Source of the DNA: Scleromitrula shiraiana
Lineage: Eukaryota > Ascomycota > Leotiomycetes > Helotiales > Sclerotiniaceae
NCBI GenBank assembly: GCA_028455995.1
Contig: JABELC010000002.1
Location: 2,604,001 to 2,668,000 of the forward strand
Length of the DNA: 64,000 bases
Reading direction: 5' to 3'
Shown here: positions 47,160 through 59,056 of the stretch, in pieces
How positions within the stretch are numbered: the first letter of the stretch is position 1
Layout of the letters: every line of letters starts with the position of its first letter
The notes under the pieces: model-generated
Told to the model about the DNA's origin: nothing
What the model saw: only the letters and a program-made list of their open reading frames with translations
The model's database searches: none
Position numbers and translations under genes: made by a program

Positions 47160-47313
47160 GCTTCCTCACCTGAGCATGATTTATATTACTATTATACCTA
47201 GATATCTCCCATTATACACCACCTCACACCACGAACGAAACTAAAACCCCCCACCTACCCAACCCAAACAAAACAAACCCCCAGAATCCATCCACATCCA
47301 GCATACCAAGACC

Positions 47314-48264
47314 ATGCCACCCAAACTTCCTCCCTCCTCCCCCCGCCCCCGCCTAACCCATTTCCTCTGCATTCCACTCGTAACCCCCCAATCACATTCG
47401 CAACTGCAGAACGCATTGAGGAAATTTCGCGCTGATGTTACGAAACCTTCAAGGCCTCAATCTCAGTCTCATTTTTATGGAGAAAAGGAAGAGGAGGAGG
47501 AGGAGGAGGATGAGGGGAAGACATATATCCCCGAGAAAGCGATTAGACCGTTGGGAACACTGCATTTAACGATTGGGGTGATGAGTTTGGGGGATAAGGA
47601 GAGGGTGGATGGGGCGGTGGGGTTGTTGAGGGGGGTGGATTGGAGGGGGTTACTTGAGGGAAAAGGGGAGGGGGCGAAGAAGGGGAATGGTGATGGGGAT
47701 GGTGATGGGAAAGGAAAGGAAAAAGATATCAAACCCCATTTAACCCCCCCATCCCCGTCCCCATCCCCGTCCAAGCCCAATCAAAAACAACCACCCCCCC
47801 TAACCCTCACCCTCCTCGGTCTCCAACCCATGCACACCCCCTCCTCAACCTCCATCCTCTACATCTCCCCCTCGGATCCCACATCCCGCCTCCTCGCCTT
47901 CTGTCAATCCCTCAAGAACATCTTTACCACGGCTGGTTTCATGGTCGCCGAGGATAGACCACTTTTGTTGCATGCTACTGTTGTTAATACTGTTTATGTG
48001 CCTGCTGAGAGAGGGGCAGCAAGAGGGAGAGGGAGTGGAAGGGGAGGAGGGGGGAATGGGAGTGGGAGAAATGAGGGATACGGACATGGGAAGAGGAAAG
48101 CGAGGATAACGTTTGATGCGAGGCAGATTTTGGAGAAGTATGAGGGGTTTGAGTGGATGAGGGATGTGCGAGTGGAAAAGGTGGCGATTTGTAGGATGGG
48201 GGCTAGGAGGGGGGAGGATGGGGATGAGGTTTATGAGGTCGAGGGGGAGGTGGATATGCCTTAG
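47314..48264 (+). CDS. 2H phosphoesterase of the AKAP7/ASCC1 type
   Basis: A single exon of 316 residues. The fold is indicated by THFLCIPL at the start and by the two HxT motifs, LHLTIGV (about residue 84) and LLLHATVVNT (about 226), with VYVPA and ARQILEKYEGFEW as in AKAP7 nuclear-localisation-signal domain proteins. The family hydrolyses or binds 2',3'-linked or cyclic phosphates in RNA processing; ASCC1 belongs to a transcription coactivator and repair complex. Three simple-sequence insertions interrupt the fold: a Glu tract (about 57-67), a Gly/Asp/Lys segment (about 113-140) and a Gly/Arg/Ser segment (about 238-263). The base skew on the coding strand switches four times along the exon. 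No intron is needed. Confidence 0.8.
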   Translation: MPPKLPPSSPRPRLTHFLCIPLVTPQSHSQLQNALRKFRADVTKPSRPQSQSHFYGEKEEEEEEEDEGKTYIPEKAIRPLGTLHLTIGVMSLGDKERVDGAVGLLRGVDWRGLLEGKGEGAKKGNGDGDGDGKGKEKDIKPHLTPPSPSPSPSKPNQKQPPPLTLTLLGLQPMHTPSSTSILYISPSDPTSRLLAFCQSLKNIFTTAGFMVAEDRPLLLHATVVNTVYVPAERGAARGRGSGRGGGGNGSGRNEGYGHGKRKARITFDARQILEKYEGFEWMRDVRVEKVAICRMGARRGEDGDEVYEVEGEVDMP

Positions 48265-48993
48265 TGTTGGGAAGGGGGCAAGGGCATATATGATGGATTT
48301 TTTGGGTCAAGATATGTAATTAATTGACTGGGTGGTTGGAAGCGCTTTTAAAGATGCCATGGAATTATACATCAGTCACTTGGGATAGGCATTCCCAATC
48401 TTCACATCATAATATTCACATCACACTCCAATCGCATAGCATAGCATAGCAGGTAACATTTAAAATTCTTAAGATAGGCTTCGAGGAATGGGATATTCGG
48501 ATTCGCTGCATCTGTCATGACTTCGTGTCGAGCAAATATGCCGTAGTAAAACCATAAACAAGTCATCATCATCCATCACCTCATCTAGCTAAACGTATCC
48601 CTCAACAAATCCCCCTTTAGCAAAAGAGGAAAAGGGAACAAAAACAAAACAAGAGGAACCTCCATCATGGGACGAGAGAAAAAAAAAGGGACGAATAAAA
48701 AGATAAATGAAATCCCTCAAAAACCATGCCATTTCCAGATGTAAAAAAAAACTACAACAACAACGACGAAGTATATGAATGCAAATCCGAGACGCCTGAA
48801 CTATGGGGAGCATTTGCTTTTTTAAGAGAAATTTCAGCGCTCGCGCGTGCGTACGTGAAACTGCAATGTTCGATACAAGAGCATTTTCCGTCATTGAAGA
48901 GTAAATTTTGTAGCCTTTCTGCAAGCAAGCCAGCTTTCAAAATGTACGAAAAAGACGATATGGTGAAGAGTGATGTATATGAGATTCCATCGT
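48265..48993. other. Convergent spacer between 2H phosphoesterase and HPt genes
   Basis: About 730 bp with CATAG repeats (48435-48450) and short open frames only; it holds the two 3' UTRs. Confidence 0.55.
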
Positions 48994-49869
48994 TCAAGTT
49001 GCATAAAACTTCTTCAAAACTTTCTCAACCTCTGCGTATTCCTCCTTCACATCAACCAAAGTCTCCCTGATTCTGTCTAAACACTTCTTCTTGTCGGGTT
49101 CGTCGGTCATTCCTGCCTCGTCTTTTTGTTGTCCGTAATGTTGGATTTTCTCACAGCTATCCTTTACTTTAGTTAAACCGAGTGTCGCAGATGATCCCTT
49201 TAAGAAGTGACCAAGGGAAGAAAGTGTCCCGAGATCCTCCTCTTTACTAAAAGGTTGAAGAGAGATGTGTCAGTATTTATCTGAATATTATTTTGGTTTC
49301 TTGTTGTATGTTTCCCATAGTGTGTATGCACGATGTATACATAGATAGATAGATGTGTATATGATTGATCGAGTCAAATGTACGTTTGCCCCACTTACAG
49401 TGCATCATCCATATTCTTAAATGTTTGTTCAGCCTGTTCGAAGAAACCGAATACGATGGAACGACTAAATTCTCTCTCATCTTCATCATCATCCATTTCT
49501 AGGATTTGTTCAAAGGTCGCCGAGTCGATATTCTCTCCAAGGTCTGGTGGATTGACAGAACCATCTTCGCTCTGCGTTGCGCCGGGTTAGCATATAATTC
49601 TTATTGTTTTTATATATTGCTTTAATAAGAAATAAGGCAACGTCGCAAGAAGGACTCTTCACCCTTTCATCAATATCCCGATCTGGTATTTCAGGAATTT
49701 TCTCTTTTGGAGTTTCGACTGGCTTTGTAGTAGAACTGGAACTAGTTGTAGCTGCTGCTGCTGCTGCTGGTGTTGTTGTTGATGATGATGATGATACTGC
49801 TGGTGTTGCTTGTGCTACTGCTGGTGTTGATATAGCAGGCACTTTAGTAGATTTTGAGGAATCTGCCAT
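48994..49869 (-). CDS. YPD1: Ypd1-type histidine phosphotransfer (HPt) protein
   Basis: Three exons, 49869-49663, 49571-49399 and 49246-48994, give 210 residues. The HPt four-helix bundle covers about 70-210. The phosphoryl-accepting histidine is in SLGHFLKGSSATLGL (H140). FEQILEMDDDEDEREFSRSI and FFEQAEQTFKNMDDAL give the first helices, and KDSCEKIQHYG the last part of the bundle. The protein carries phosphate from hybrid histidine kinases to the Skn7- and Ssk1-type response regulators, and so controls the osmotic-stress MAP-kinase route. The N-terminal 65 residues are Ser/Thr/Ala-rich simple sequence, absent from yeast Ypd1. The start used here is the ATG at 49869; an upstream in-frame ATG at 49953 lies in the leader. 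Confidence 0.93.
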
Positions 49870-51782
49870 TGTTGCAGTCTCAGATATCGATATCAGTATT
49901 GATGTTGGTATTGTTATAAAATCTATATGTATAGGTGATGTAGTATAGTGCACTGTGAAGTGTAAGGTAAGATTTGTCGAGTTGTTCAGTTAAATAAATT
50001 CACTTCGGGCAATGGCGATGGTGGGGTGAAATAAAAGTATAATAGCAGGGTTGGGGCAGCCGATAGAAGGAAATTTCAAGAACACTGGACCACATCCAAA
50101 TCCACAACTTATCATTTAATAACTTTAGCTAGAACTAGAGTACGGGAGTATAAATCGGAAGTCGTAGTCGTATTCAAGATGGTTTGATTATCTTATGAAT
50201 TATCTTTCGTCTGAACTCCCCAATTAGTAGTGGGAAACAAAAAAAGAGAGAGAGAGAGAGAGAGAGAAAGAGGGAGGGGAGAATCAACAAAAAAAAAGAA
50301 GGTAAAGAAGATGGATGCAATGTGATGTTTCTCCCTTCCAACTACTGTATGTATTATTATTCTAATTGCTTCTGTATTATACGTAGGAATACGAAGGGAA
50401 GGGTTTCTTCAAACTTTTGGGTAGTAATGAAATATAGTAAGCTGCTGGTAAGAATAATATTCCCCACAATGAAGAATGAAGGATGCCCAACTCTTTTATA
50501 TCTGTTTTCCTTTTTTTTTTGATATCGAGGTTTGTATCAGTGGAAATTCTATCGATCTAGCTATCTATCTGTCTATCTATCTCTCCATCTCTCTATCTGA
50601 TTATTCTTAAGAGAATGATCCAAAATCTTGGATTCAAAAGAGGTATGATACACACAATATGTAACACAATTACTTACCGCAAAACTATTTACACCCGGTG
50701 CTATCTAGACAAGCCCATTATTACCCATTAGCCAAATATTCCCGAACCCTAAGGTAATAGATGTCAGATTAGGGGCCAGTGTGTTTGTGAAGCCGGTAGG
50801 TAACCTTATAAAGTTATAAGATATAGTAGGTACAGAGATGCAAGTATTTCCCACATTGATCAATCGGCAGAGATATGCTTCAGTGGCATTAGAACCTAGT
50901 ATAACCGTTTTTGTCTTTCTAACTCTGGAAAGCATTCCATTTCTATCACAATATCTTTTTTAATAATATGAGCAACTGTCGAATTCAACTTCATATACGA
51001 AAGAGAATCTATTAAGAGTCGCCCGGCGAGTATGATTCCCGGTAAGGAAGAGAGCACGGAGATTTCTTCCTGGTTTACGATCGATACCAACTGTAGTAGT
51101 CTATAGATAGGTAAAGGAACTTTTGTCTTTTGGGCTCACAGGCATCTGGCCAATCTTACAGATAGGACGGAGAAAAAAATAGAAGAGCCTAGGCATCTTG
51201 AAAGTTGTACAGTATGTGCACCTGTTACCTTAAGGATTTTTTTTGGAAGATTTCTTTTTGGATTTCACAACATACGTACAATACAAGGCGAAGTATATGT
51301 CCCACAACACATATAAATGGTTTGATTAATATCAATATCGATATCAATATTGCTGATACCTGTGGATTGATACATTGGGCTAAATAGATAGCAGTATGGC
51401 ATATGCCGTTGACACATTTTGCTTTCGTGGTGGTTTGTTAGCTCTTCTTTGTGGTTATGAAAAAAGAAAAGAAGAGATTTCCATTTAGAGAAAAATGGTA
51501 TGTACGGAGGTCTGGTTTAGACTCTAGTGGAATGCCTTATAAATTTAAAATAATAATTATGTTATTTATGTAAATTATATATATTTATACAAATTATAAT
51601 TAGATCCACAAATGACGCAAATTTTGTCATACCGTCAAATACAGGGATAGACGTCATATTGCACATACTTGGCTAATTTGGGGAAATCCTTGCATATTCT
51701 GGACATATCATCGTCGCTGCTTCGATAGAACCTCCAATCATCTAAGAGCCTCCATCTTGGCAGAATCCAATTGAAGTTATTG

Positions 51783-51830
51783 AACCGATCAACCGATCAA
51801 TCGATTAACCGATTAACCGATCAACCGATA
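51783..51830. repeat. 8-bp tandem array, six copies
   Basis: Units aaccgatc, aaccgatc, aatcgatt, aaccgatt, aaccgatc, aaccgata in direct succession. The differences between units are all single C/T or terminal changes. Confidence 0.9.
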
Positions 51831-54416
51831 ATAGTATGTGAGCTCTCTCGGGGATATAAGAACTTGTTTGCTTGAATATTATAACAAGCCCTGGAGCAGA
51901 GCTAGATAAAAACTAGCAATAATATTCCTTTGCCTGAATGGTGGTAATTTATCCCCTAATATGCCGTGCGAAGGGAATGTCACTGGCAGACTCGGATATT
52001 GGGGTTAGGTTTTTTGGACTGAAAAGACCACGTTATTTAATCAGATCCCGACAACCATTCCACTCTTGAAATACCTAGGTAATTCCACAACCTTCAAAAT
52101 CTCGCATACAACACTCATGATTGGTTACACCCACTTCAGCCATCATAGGCAGTTAGAACCGAATGCCACGAGGGATTGGGGTGCATTTTGTGGTACAATA
52201 AGATCCATCATCACGCAACTAACAACAAACATCTCAAGGAAAAGATAAATATGTTAAAACCCATCCCACTCATCACACCAGAGATACATTCTAATGGATA
52301 ACAATGGCGAGAATGGTATTACGGATAATTAGAGAAGATGTTACATCAAGTCAAATACTTTATGTCATCAACGTCTTTTTTCGGTAGGGTCCGGAGAACT
52401 AGTGTATTTGGATGGAGACTCACCCGAGAAGTGTCTAGGGTTCCGAATGCGATGATATGCAAGTCTCAATTCGGTCGCGCCAATAGGAGTTCTGAAATAT
52501 GAGATCAAATCGGCGATGAGTTCCTTCATATACAAGCATCCCGAGGGTCTGGATTGAAGTCAATCTCCTAATCCATGCGAGTAACTCCCAGAATTTTCTC
52601 AATATTCATGTGAACTGAACACCAAGTACGGTTCAAATTACCCGCCCGAATTGTTGCAGTATATGCTTTTGAATGTCTAATGCAAGTTGCGATACACAGG
52701 TTTCTTCTAAGGCAATTCGAACCTGTTAGTGCATGCCCATTTGTAACGTCTGCACAAGCTATAGTTTTGTTCCTGTGGCGTTAACGATCCCTTTAGAAGG
52801 ACGTTCTGCATGGATTTATTAGATATGCGATATTTTCAAGATTACATCCGGTGCTGTGTTATATTTGTTAGTATAGTGATTTGTTGCAACACTGCCGCTT
52901 TCCGATGGATGTGTATCCGGGAAGCCGATTACCTGTCACTGGAGTTCCTCCTTCTTGATCAGTAATCATTACACATTCTGCACTATATTCTCAAATGCTC
53001 TAATACTTTGAAAGAGTAACAGCTACCGAAGCTGTGCTCTTCAAATCTAGCAATATGATAATATGGCTACGGAAGTTCAAATCTCCCAAAGAAGTTTTAT
53101 ACATATCCCATAGAAGAGTGAAGGTGACGTCCCGTGGAGTTAACGTTTAATTCTCTTGTGATCTACAAAATATCTAACGCAAACGGACCTTTGTATTTTT
53201 ATATTAGTCCCTATATCTTATCAATGCTGTACTCCAACCGAGTGGTATTATAAAGGACTAGGCAAAACTTATCAGCAATATAATGATATTGTTGTCCAAT
53301 TCTCATCACTTGAATCTGATGAGGGGTCATTAGAGAGCCTTGACAAAAGATCATTAATTACCAAGAATAGCACAGGAGCTTAAGTGAAAGATATGATCCT
53401 GGCTTCTCAATCTACCCATACAAGCAATACGGAGGGCTTGGGTATCTCATTCAATATAATTTGCAACGTGCTATTCAACAGTGATTTGCATTCATGAATC
53501 ATGATACTCAGCCTTATAGATGATACGTATCCCATCCAGATATATAGCAACACAGACTCCAATCAATCCCCTACCTTACAAATGCTAAGATCTCCCGTCG
53601 GAACAGGCCAAGAATCGACATCGGTTCCCATCTAGCATCAGCTGGGTGTTTTAACTCCATCTCTCAACCGTCGACCAGCAACCATCGTACGTGTTGGCTA
53701 GTAACAATCGAAGCCATCGCCAGAGTCTACGCTACTCTGTTCTATTGAATATATAGTATGCACCTAGCTACACTAGCATTATAAGTAGGATGCAATTAAA
53801 TACAGCACAGTACAGCATATATAAAATCGTTGTATAAAATCACCATTGAAGCCTGGCACCTTGACTACAACCGTCCAAACTCTCCTCAAGATATTCCATT
53901 TATGTCTCCAGATTGCTTCATACTTTTCCATTCACAAGTGATTCATTCAATCCTTCAAAGTCTTCATTTCGACCTGCAATCTCCCATTGTTTTCTACAAT
54001 GTAATAAACTATTCTTTGCAGATTTGTATTCCTTTGCTAAGTTTTACATAACAGTTGCTTGATGACTGGCTCCCTTCAAGCTTTCCCAAATTTACTCCAC
54101 TTCCAAACTATCCACGAATACTCTTCGCCTGACATTACTTTTACATGTGTATATTGTATCAATACTAAGTCTGTAGTATCCCATTTACAATCTTCGAAAT
54201 GGCTAATCTCTCTGCACTCTAGCCGCAGTCGCTAGATATCATGGGTCGCAACTCCAGACATAATGAGTTCGCTACACGAATCCAACTTAGCGAATGGCTC
54301 AACCGTGATCACAGAAATTGGTATAGAATTATCTTGGAAATTGTGCAAATCTTGAGATTGACGAACTTGGTTTTATTGGACATGATATGCTAACGCGAGT
54401 GCGTGCTTGTATGTAT

Positions 54417-54440
54417 ACTCCATACAATTTTGTATGGAGT
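54417..54440. repeat. 24-bp perfect palindrome
   Basis: actccatacaa and its reverse complement are joined with two central T bases read as part of the symmetry. It lies in the gene-free stretch. Confidence 0.85.
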
Positions 54441-56078
54441 TTCTTCTTTATATGAACTGGGCGATTCTTTGAGCGATGTATTTGCCGAAAGGTTGCGAGG
54501 GTTGAGGATTCCCATATGTTGATGGTATTTTCTTATAGGAATGCAGTTGGGTAGAAAAAGAATACATCTCTCCTACATACCAGGAAGTACCAGCTCCATA
54601 CATCGGTGCTTCGGAATTAAATTAAATACAGCTCAAACGAGAGGAGTTATCCTAATCTTTCATGAATCAAGTATACTAACGATGATTGACTCAATCTTCC
54701 TAACAGTTCTGATGGTAGCACAACCTTTCCAAACTTATCGGAGAAGATATACTACTGACTATAAGGGGTAGATATGCGGATAAGAGATATACCCAATATT
54801 AGTCTTAGCAATTAATAGAACATGCAGTTCACCAGATAGAGGAATTATTTTGGATAATGATTTTGGGTTACCTATTGTAGGACAAGAAAGTGATGATGAG
54901 ATTGACGAGGAAGCATCACTCCAATTTTTTAATGGGAGATTGCGATAGTCTAGTCCTGAATTTTCTCCAACATTATCGGATGAACTTACCTTATTGTCCT
55001 CAGTTAAATCTTCTTCGATCCATGATATGAAACTCTCCAACGGAAACATATTTCCCAACTTTTATGTACTTACTTCTTCGAAACTAATTACTGAACCCTT
55101 CAAAACTGTTGTGATACTACTTGTTGTCGTTGATAATCATATTGTAGCGCTCCTCTATGCTTCTACTGTATTGATTATTATGTTACCTATATACCATGCT
55201 ACATCATTATAGCTTCTAGAGAACGAAAAGTAACATCATAGTTTAGATATCACCCGAATTAGATATATCACCTGAATGGACCAAACAGCCCACCATCATG
55301 CCATACCTTCCCAGGCACTTTAGGAGCCTCACATGTCTTTCGATCGTAAGGTGTACTATAAATGGACCTCTAGGAGGACCATGTTTCCCCACACTCTCCC
55401 CTCATTCAAGGAAATCTATTTATGATACTTTGTAGATTGATTTCCTAGTAATACAACGTAGCAAGCTTAACCTGAAACTCCAAATCAAGCTTTTCTACCC
55501 CTCTACCAAGCTTTGATATGCAATGTTGTTAAACGTATCTTCCATTCCTCCATAGATTACCTAGGAACAATATGCTACCACACTGGCTATCCATCTGACC
55601 ATACGTAGTATGGTGCATAAAAATGATCACATGACTAATGACGCACCCAAATAGAATCAATTCGAGACTGAACGATAGTAAAATCTAGTAGGTTCCATAG
55701 AATTCCTCGCAATATCCAGCTGAAACAAGAAAATACCAGTCTTTCAATACGCGTTACCAAAATTCCATTCAGCCTTGTCAAGCACGCTATGATCCCTGTC
55801 AACCATGACGATTTCAATGACATCATACACGCGTGCTACCCCTCCATCGTTCCTGAACCCTGAAATTCAACCCCAAAGGCCTCACCTTCCCGTCGGCCTG
55901 AAAAACATCGAAAAAGTCTATATAAGGAGTCTCTCTCGTTCGACGAATGTGGTTTTCCTTTCTTTATCATCCTACAACGATACTCACAAACAATCAATAC
56001 CAACAATACTACTTCAAAAACTTCAATTTTACTTTCAATCACCAATAAACAAACAAACAAACAAACACAACCGCCAGA

Positions 56079-56700
56079 ATGACTGATAAGAATACCTCTA
56101 CTCTTCAATCTTACGTTGACTCTGCCTCTGGAGCAGCTCAATCTTTATTAGGTGCCGTAACTGGTAGTTCCGCCGATAAGGTATGCACACCATCCCATCC
56201 CATCCCATCCAATCCCATCCAAACCATCCACCTATACCTCGATAAAAAAAACCAAATACTAACACCGGATCCAGCAAGCCGGAGCCAACAAAAAAGACAA
56301 AGCCCAACTCGAGCACGAGGCGTCCCACGCCGGAACCTCGATCGGCGGCATCAGCGCCTCCACCTCAGGCATAACAACCAACGATGCCAAGCGACAAGAA
56401 GGGTCCTGGAACCAAACCATCGGATCGGGCAAGGAATTCCTCGGAGGCATCGTCGGCTCGGAGGCATTGAAGAAGGAAGGCATTGAGCAGAATCGGGAGG
56501 GCAAGGGACAGGAGGCGCAGGGCCAGCTGAGCGATTTGGGAAATGGCGTTAAGGATCGGGTTGGTGGGGCGGTGGGGGGTGCGATTGCCGGGGTCACGGG
56601 CGATAGGGAGTTGGAGGCTGAGGCGAGGGAGAGACATGATGATGGGAAGACGAGGCAGAGGGGTGTGGAGAGTGATTTGCAGAAGCAGCATGGGGAGTAG
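56079..56700 (+). CDS. HMP1: Hmp1-like (CsbD-type stress) small hydrophilic protein
   Basis: Two exons, 56079-56180 and 56275-56700, give 175 residues. Segments STLQSYVDSASGAAQSLLGAV, KKDKAQLEHEASHA, GSWNQTIGSGKEFLGGIVGSEA, and GVKDRVGGAVGGAIAGVTGDR (each shown shortened) match fungal proteins annotated as mismatched-base-pair and cruciform-DNA recognition protein Hmp1, which have a CsbD-like repeat character. It is small, hydrophilic, rich in Gly, Glu and Gln and free of Cys and membrane segments, and may be a stress protein; DNA binding in this organism is unproven. The intron contains a CATCC pentamer array. A pyrimidine-poor leader with a CAAA repeat precedes the start. Confidence 0.82.
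56191..56220. repeat. CATCC pentanucleotide repeat inside an intron
   Basis: Five to six tandem copies within the only intron of the Hmp1-like gene. A complementary GGGAT array follows the gene at 56731-56754. Confidence 0.85.
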
Positions 56701-56730
56701 ATTGTGGATGGTGGGGTGATTTGTTTGGTG

Positions 56731-56754
56731 GGGATGGGATGGGATGGGATGGGA
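56731..56754. repeat. GGGAT pentanucleotide repeat
   Basis: Five tandem copies just downstream of the Hmp1-like gene, the complement of the array in its intron. Confidence 0.85.
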
Positions 56755-57083
56755 GATACGATGATTGTATTATAGATACCGGGGGATACAGTACCGGATT
56801 TTATTTGGGTGGTGATGGATGGATGAATGAATGACTTTACGATATTATAGCTTGCGAGCGAGACTCTACAATGAATTCCAATGATGATAATGAATAATAA
56901 TCTAAATTTGCTTCCATTTGACATTGTGATCTTTCTTCATCCCCATCTCCATCTCTATCAAAAACTCCATATATCGCGCTTTCCACAATCCAATCAGCAA
57001 AATAATCGAACCATCGCTTTCCATACCCATCGATGAATGATTTTAAGCGGGAATGTGCACTTTCATACTTTCATACATATATT

Positions 57084-57116
57084 CATACATACATACATAC
57101 ATACATACATACATAC
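57084..57116. repeat. CATA tetranucleotide repeat
   Basis: Eight tandem copies in intergenic DNA. Confidence 0.85.
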
Positions 57117-57791
57117 ACACAATCTATCTATCAATCATAAATTCATAGAGTACTTCGTTTCTCGAGGTCTAGGACGAGGCAAATTAACTACGTGGTAATG
57201 CGAAATTATATGTTATGTATACTAGTACGTAGGTGGTATTCTTATGTAGTAACGGATGGTTGGTTGGTTGGTTGTATGATGGGTCTGTATGGGTTTTATA
57301 GCATCTAGCATATAGCACGTAGTGACATTTGACATGTGACATTTGATATTTAATTACCATCATGTCTTGACAATATCTACGTATATATATATATATCAAA
57401 AATATCCAACAATTCCAAGACTATCATCATTCCATCCACGAATACCTGAGAGACGTCTTACATTTAGTTAATTATATAGTTATATTAATCGTACACCTTT
57501 CTCTATATAGTAAATAGAACGAACGTACGTGGTAGATTTTAAAATGCAATTACCGATACACTATATACATACGAGTAGATAGATAGATAGATAGATATGT
57601 GACGAGTAGGCACGAAGACGACAGATCGACTCGTACGTATACATACATACATACGGTAAGTATACCACGATATGCGGGAGCGGCAGCACTAAAAGTATAG
57701 CGAGACAGCTTGGCACGCTTCGAGGTAACTGGCGCAAGGAATCGCGGGAGCACTATTGAGGTAGGCTGAATGTATAGTTACCCGTGTACTG

Positions 57792-57820
57792 AACTGGACT
57801 GGACTGGACTGGACTGGGCT
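57792..57820. repeat. CTGGA pentanucleotide repeat
   Basis: Five to six tandem copies, the last with one change. Confidence 0.8.
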
Positions 57821-58654
57821 GGAGCTACTCTCGAGCTACTTCCAAGGCTACTTGACTAGCCACTAGCCCTACTTTCTGGCATATGGCAGGCATATGGCAG
57901 GCATACGAAAGTGTCGAAAGTCTAAAGACTCTCGTTTCGACTATTTATTCTTTTCTATCTATGGTTTGGCTTTTATGCTATACCTTGCTTCTAGAAAAAA
58001 AAATAACACCACTTGATACATACATACATACATACACATTGACAATCCAAGGAAAAAAAAACCAAGCCGAAGTATGCCGTCCGAGTAATACTTTACGTAC
58101 CGTAGCGTACGCATCACATGTATCAGACGAGTAGCTGCGTATCAAAAAATCACACACTGTAAACTAATTTTCTTTTAAGAGGAAAATCAAAATAAGTAAT
58201 AAGTACCAGAAGATTCTATTATCGGTGGGCTGATTATTTTGTTTTGTCACCAGATAGATGATAGATGATAAATGATAAATGATATGGTTGGTGTGCTTTA
58301 TTTATTGAATATAGGAATGGAATGATTTATTTGGAAAAGGCATACATATAATCAGATTTCATAGAACTACAATGAAAAGGTTGCAATCAGATGGGAGAAA
58401 GAAGATCAATACGGTATGGTATGTAATAGTAATGGCTTTAACACGGGTTTAAAAGGAAGAGAAAAAAAGAAAGAAAGAAAGAAAGAAAAAAGAAAAAGAA
58501 AAAGTCCTGGAATTCATCTTCTGATCGAGAATTAATATTTTCGATCTCTCGATCTCTCGATCTCTTGATCTCTCAATCTTTCAATCTCCTACAGATATAC
58601 AACATGTATGGTGTACGATGTACGGGTCAAATCCTTTCTATAATTGTAAAAGTA

Positions 58655-58655
58655 T

Positions 58656-58691
<36 letters not shown>
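58655..58691. repeat. GATA tetranucleotide repeat
   Basis: Nine tandem copies in intergenic DNA. Confidence 0.85.
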
Positions 58692-58948
58692 GTAGATATC
58701 GGTAGATCAAACAAGCTAGGCAGAAAATTACCAGGAAAATGTAATTAGTACGAAGGGAGAATGGTAAAGAAACGTTGATCGTTTAGTACACAGACCTTAT
58801 ACAAAACATTAAGTTTTAACTCTTGGCTGAATCAAAATAATAAGGAAAAACTTGATTCTTTTCTTTAACTTTTAATCTTTAGCTTTTAACCTTCTTAATA
58901 ATAATAACTCTCATTGATAAGTAAAGCACGCACCATAAGTTTATATGA

Positions 58949-59056
58949 CGCCACATTTAATATCTATAAACCAATCAAAATTCACGGACTGATGACTTTT
59001 CTTAAGAAAGACTAAATGTGGCGCAAATACCTTGATTTTTGATATCAGGTATTTGC
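58949..59056. repeat. Two adjacent inverted repeats
   Basis: Arms cgccacattta at 58949-58959 and its complement at 59013-59023 enclose 53 nt; arms gcaaatacct at 59023-59032 and its complement at 59047-59056 enclose 14 nt. The two structures share base 59023. They could form a double hairpin. Confidence 0.75.

Larger units (their letters stand above)
45787..47313. other. Divergent intergenic region with hairpin and CTGTA array
   Basis: About 1.5 kb between the starts of the coiled-coil gene (minus) and the 2H phosphoesterase gene (plus). It contains the 16-bp inverted repeat at 45832-45872, a purine-rich GAAGA/GAAAGA stretch (about 46080-46165), CTGTA repeats (46968-47012) and CTACCTAA repeats (47117-47159). 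No gene is seen. Confidence 0.55.
49870..56078. other. 6.2-kb region with no resolvable gene
   Basis: The largest gene-free stretch. To about 50.6 kb it has the usual simple repeats (GA tract near 50250). From about 51.5 to 55.8 kb simple repeats are nearly absent apart from the 8-bp array at 51783, and many short open frames occur on both strands, such as minus-strand segments at 51090-50896, 52560-52352 and 55058-54759. None shows a domain I recognise, and they cannot be joined into one reading frame. The texture suggests decayed coding or mobile DNA rather than a normal spacer. Confidence 0.45.

Noticed and set aside
50705..51090. Minus-strand segments resembling a two-exon gene
   Set aside because: The frame is open over about 70 codons but no domain or second exon could be joined convincingly.
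51783..51830. 8-bp array considered as a CRISPR-like or origin array
   Set aside because: The copies are directly adjacent with no spacers, and the genome is eukaryotic.
56259..56924. Minus-strand open frame of 221 codons
   Set aside because: It is antisense to the Hmp1-like second exon, which fits a known family; the reverse frame is Ser/Pro/Ile-rich without any domain.
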